A stretch of DNA of 64,000 nt, taken from the NCBI GenBank assembly GCA_024275115.1, contig JAJRZT010000021.1:1-64000 (forward strand). The letters run 5' to 3'. How positions within the stretch are numbered: the stretch's first letter is position 1; each line of letters opens with the position of its first letter. Under the pieces are notes generated by a model, which searched no databases, was not told the DNA's origin, and saw nothing but the letters and a program-made list of their open reading frames with translations. Positions 61,783 through 64,000 of this stretch are shown one piece after another. The stretch is from Gammaproteobacteria bacterium (lineage in GTDB: Bacteria; Pseudomonadota; Gammaproteobacteria; UBA6429; Thiohalophilaceae). The position numbers and the translations under genes are program-made.

Positions 61783-62976
61783 TTAATCCTGCCTTCCGAT
61801 TAACAAGCTGCAATTACTGCCACCAAAACCAAATGAGTTTGAAATAAAATTGCTTACTTCTCTATTATTTTTCTTTGTTATAATATTAGCTTGTGTTGCA
61901 GGGTCAAGCTCGGTTGTATTTAAATTTACCGGGGTAAAATTATTTTCAATCGCCATGCAACCAAACACCACCTCGGTAATACCGGCTGCGCCGAGTGTGT
62001 GGCCGGTCCAGCCTTTGGTTGAACTTGCCGGTGTTGCTGAACCAAAGACAGTCATCACTGCTTTGTCTTCTGCATTGTCATTGGACTGGGTTGCCGTGCC
62101 ATGTAAATTAATATAATCCACTTTATCCGCTGGCATAGCCGCTGAATCCAGTGCAGCCTGCATCGCCTGCGCGGCACCTCGCCCTTGAGGGTGCGGCGTT
62201 GACATATGGTAGGCATCGCTACTTTCACCATAACCAAGCAAACAAAGCTCATCTTCATTGTTTTTTTCTGACCGTTCCAACAAGGCAAAACCCGCGCCTT
62301 CGCCAATATTAATACCTAAGCGATCTTTGCCCCAGGGGGTGCATTTTTCTTCTGAAATAAGTTGCAAGCTATTAAAACCATATAATGTCGTTAAACATAA
62401 ACTATCAACCCCACCGACAATGGCGGCATCACAAAACCCCGACTGTATATAGCGGTAGGCACTGGCAAAAACTTTGGCACTGGATGAGCAGGCGGTTGAA
62501 ACCACATGCGCAACACCGTTTAATTCAAAATAGTTTTGCACAAAATCTGCCAGGGAAAAAACATTGTGTGTTTTAGAATAAATATATTCTTTGGGTAGAT
62601 TATTATCCGCATCGAGTTGTGTATATGCCCACTCTGTTTGCTGGGTACCCGATGTGCTGGTTCCTAAAAAAACGGCAATACGATCTGCACCGTATTTTTC
62701 ACGTGCAGATAATACTGCCACACTAAAATTATCCTGTTGCAGAGCAAGATAGGCCAGCCGATTATTTCTGCAATCAAACTCAGATAAAGCACCAGGCAAA
62801 CGCGTTTGTTCTATTCCCGCAACCCGACCAATATACGTTTTTAAATTACAACCCTCAAAATTATTCTGGATTAACCCTGACTGCTGTTGTTGTAATGCTT
62901 GCAAGGATGCCTTGTTTCCTGCACCCAGTGCATTGGTTACGGTATAACTCGTTAATTTTAAGGGTTTAATAGGCAT
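61783..62976 (-). CDS. Beta-ketoacyl-ACP synthase (KAS II-like)
   Basis: VVSTACSSSAKVFASAYRYIQSG; NLHGTATQSNDNAEDKA; KGWTGHTLGAAG. Confidence 0.93.
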   Translation of the reverse strand: MPIKPLKLTSYTVTNALGAGNKASLQALQQQQSGLIQNNFEGCNLKTYIGRVAGIEQTRLPGALSEFDCRNNRLAYLALQQDNFSVAVLSAREKYGADRIAVFLGTSTSGTQQTEWAYTQLDADNNLPKEYIYSKTHNVFSLADFVQNYFELNGVAHVVSTACSSSAKVFASAYRYIQSGFCDAAIVGGVDSLCLTTLYGFNSLQLISEEKCTPWGKDRLGINIGEGAGFALLERSEKNNEDELCLLGYGESSDAYHMSTPHPQGRGAAQAMQAALDSAAMPADKVDYINLHGTATQSNDNAEDKAVMTVFGSATPASSTKGWTGHTLGAAGITEVVFGCMAIENNFTPVNLNTTELDPATQANIITKKNNREVSNFISNSFGFGGSNCSLLIGRQD

Positions 62977-63000
62977 TTTAACTCTATATTTAAAATCGAT

Positions 63001-64000
63001 TTAATGCTGGCGTAAATCGGCATGACTGAACAATATGGCAAAAATAAAACTCAGGCTCACACCTAAAAAAACCGTTAAACCAATCGCACTTAAAACTGGA
63101 ACACTTGAACCTGCTAGCATACCAAAAACCAGCGCGGTTGACCCGAAACAAACTAAAATTCCATAAACTGTTTTTTCACGCTCAGCCTGACCGCCATTTT
63201 GGCGGGTAAAAAATAAACTGTAATCCAGCCCCAAACCCAGCACCAGTAATAGCGAAACCAGATGAAATAACGATAATGCCTGGCCAAGCATATTTAATAG
63301 CAAGATGTCGAAGGCGAGCGCCATTGCCACAATAAAGCTTACCTGCATTAAACGTCGAGAGTCTTTTAAGCTAAGCAGTAATGCAATAAAAATAACCACA
63401 AGGCCAACTCCAATAAGACTAATCGCCTCATTTCTAAATTCATCAATAATGGATTGAGAAGCCGCTTTAATATTCAAAAAAGATAAATCTGAATGATTGA
63501 GTTGCTGGATAGTTTGCTCTAACACCACACGGTCTTTTACACCAACAAAGCGAATAATACCCAACCACGTCTGGTTAGACTTAAACAACATCGGTGAAAG
63601 TTGCTTAGCCAGTAATGTGCCTTCTAATTGCACTAGCGTCAAGGGAGCCAGTTCCCGACTGCCATCCACATCGCTCAAAAAGCCTGTAAAGCTATTTTCC
63701 CTAAAAGGACTATCTTGTGTCGCAGCAGAAACAATAGCTTGTAGTTTCTCTTTTTTCGGTAAATTCTTTTGTCGTGACACTTGAGTTTCGATACTGGGTA
63801 AGATTTGATACGGTGTACGGAAGCCTGAAATAATGTTGCGCTCAACAAGGCTAGTTAAAAAAACCTCGAGCTTTTCTGTTTTACGAATAACCTCATTGCT
63901 ATTGGTTCCGCTCACGATGGCAATATTTGCTAAATCATCTGTATTTAATTGCTGCCGAAGTTGTGTGTCAATTTTTAATTGCTCGGCAGAAACAGGGCTA
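63001..64000 (-). CDS. MMPL/RND-type exporter, partial (reading frame open to the right edge)
   Basis: Multi-TM C-terminal half LGLGLDYSLFFTRQNGG; frame continues upstream of the called start (..SPVSAEQLKIDTQLRQQLNTDDLANIAIVSG). Confidence 0.85.
   Translation of the reverse strand, partial: SPVSAEQLKIDTQLRQQLNTDDLANIAIVSGTNSNEVIRKTEKLEVFLTSLVERNIISGFRTPYQILPSIETQVSRQKNLPKKEKLQAIVSAATQDSPFRENSFTGFLSDVDGSRELAPLTLVQLEGTLLAKQLSPMLFKSNQTWLGIIRFVGVKDRVVLEQTIQQLNHSDLSFLNIKAASQSIIDEFRNEAISLIGVGLVVIFIALLLSLKDSRRLMQVSFIVAMALAFDILLLNMLGQALSLFHLVSLLLVLGLGLDYSLFFTRQNGGQAEREKTVYGILVCFGSTALVFGMLAGSSVPVLSAIGLTVFLGVSLSFIFAILFSHADLRQH

Overview
This 64 kb window looks like a chromosomal segment of a sulfur-oxidizing gammaproteobacterium. 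The evidence is SoxZ at the left edge, a YeeE/YedE thiosulfate-type transporter, a SulP transporter, and classical gammaproteobacterial neighbourhoods: algZR/hemCDXY, topA-smg-dprA-lysM | def-fmt-rsmB-DUF4390-ntrYX, and trkAH. Most of the window is well-packed housekeeping sequence. Accessory or unusual parts are: (i) a class I adenylate cyclase gene cut by an in-frame TAA, with 70+ conserved-looking codons continuing in the same frame; (ii) a small decayed island (6.2-7.9 kb) with a 5'-truncated Fic gene, a twice-frameshifted Abi-like gene and a 19-bp direct repeat; (iii) a putative ODP-type di-iron MBL protein next to a soluble mini-chemoreceptor-like protein; (iv) an ABC/LolA-like/beta-barrel export module with a fused double permease, lying between ntrX and trkA; (v) a GT2-DUF218 fusion / MpaB-Lcp-like oxygenase / soluble Cache-domain gene string; (vi) a His-rich metal-handling locus with a HupE-anchor fusion, next to an IS remnant; (vii) the left part of an aryl-polyene-type biosynthetic cluster that runs off the right edge. 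No rRNA, tRNA or CRISPR array was recognised. All family names come from reading the translated sequences; no database search was run.
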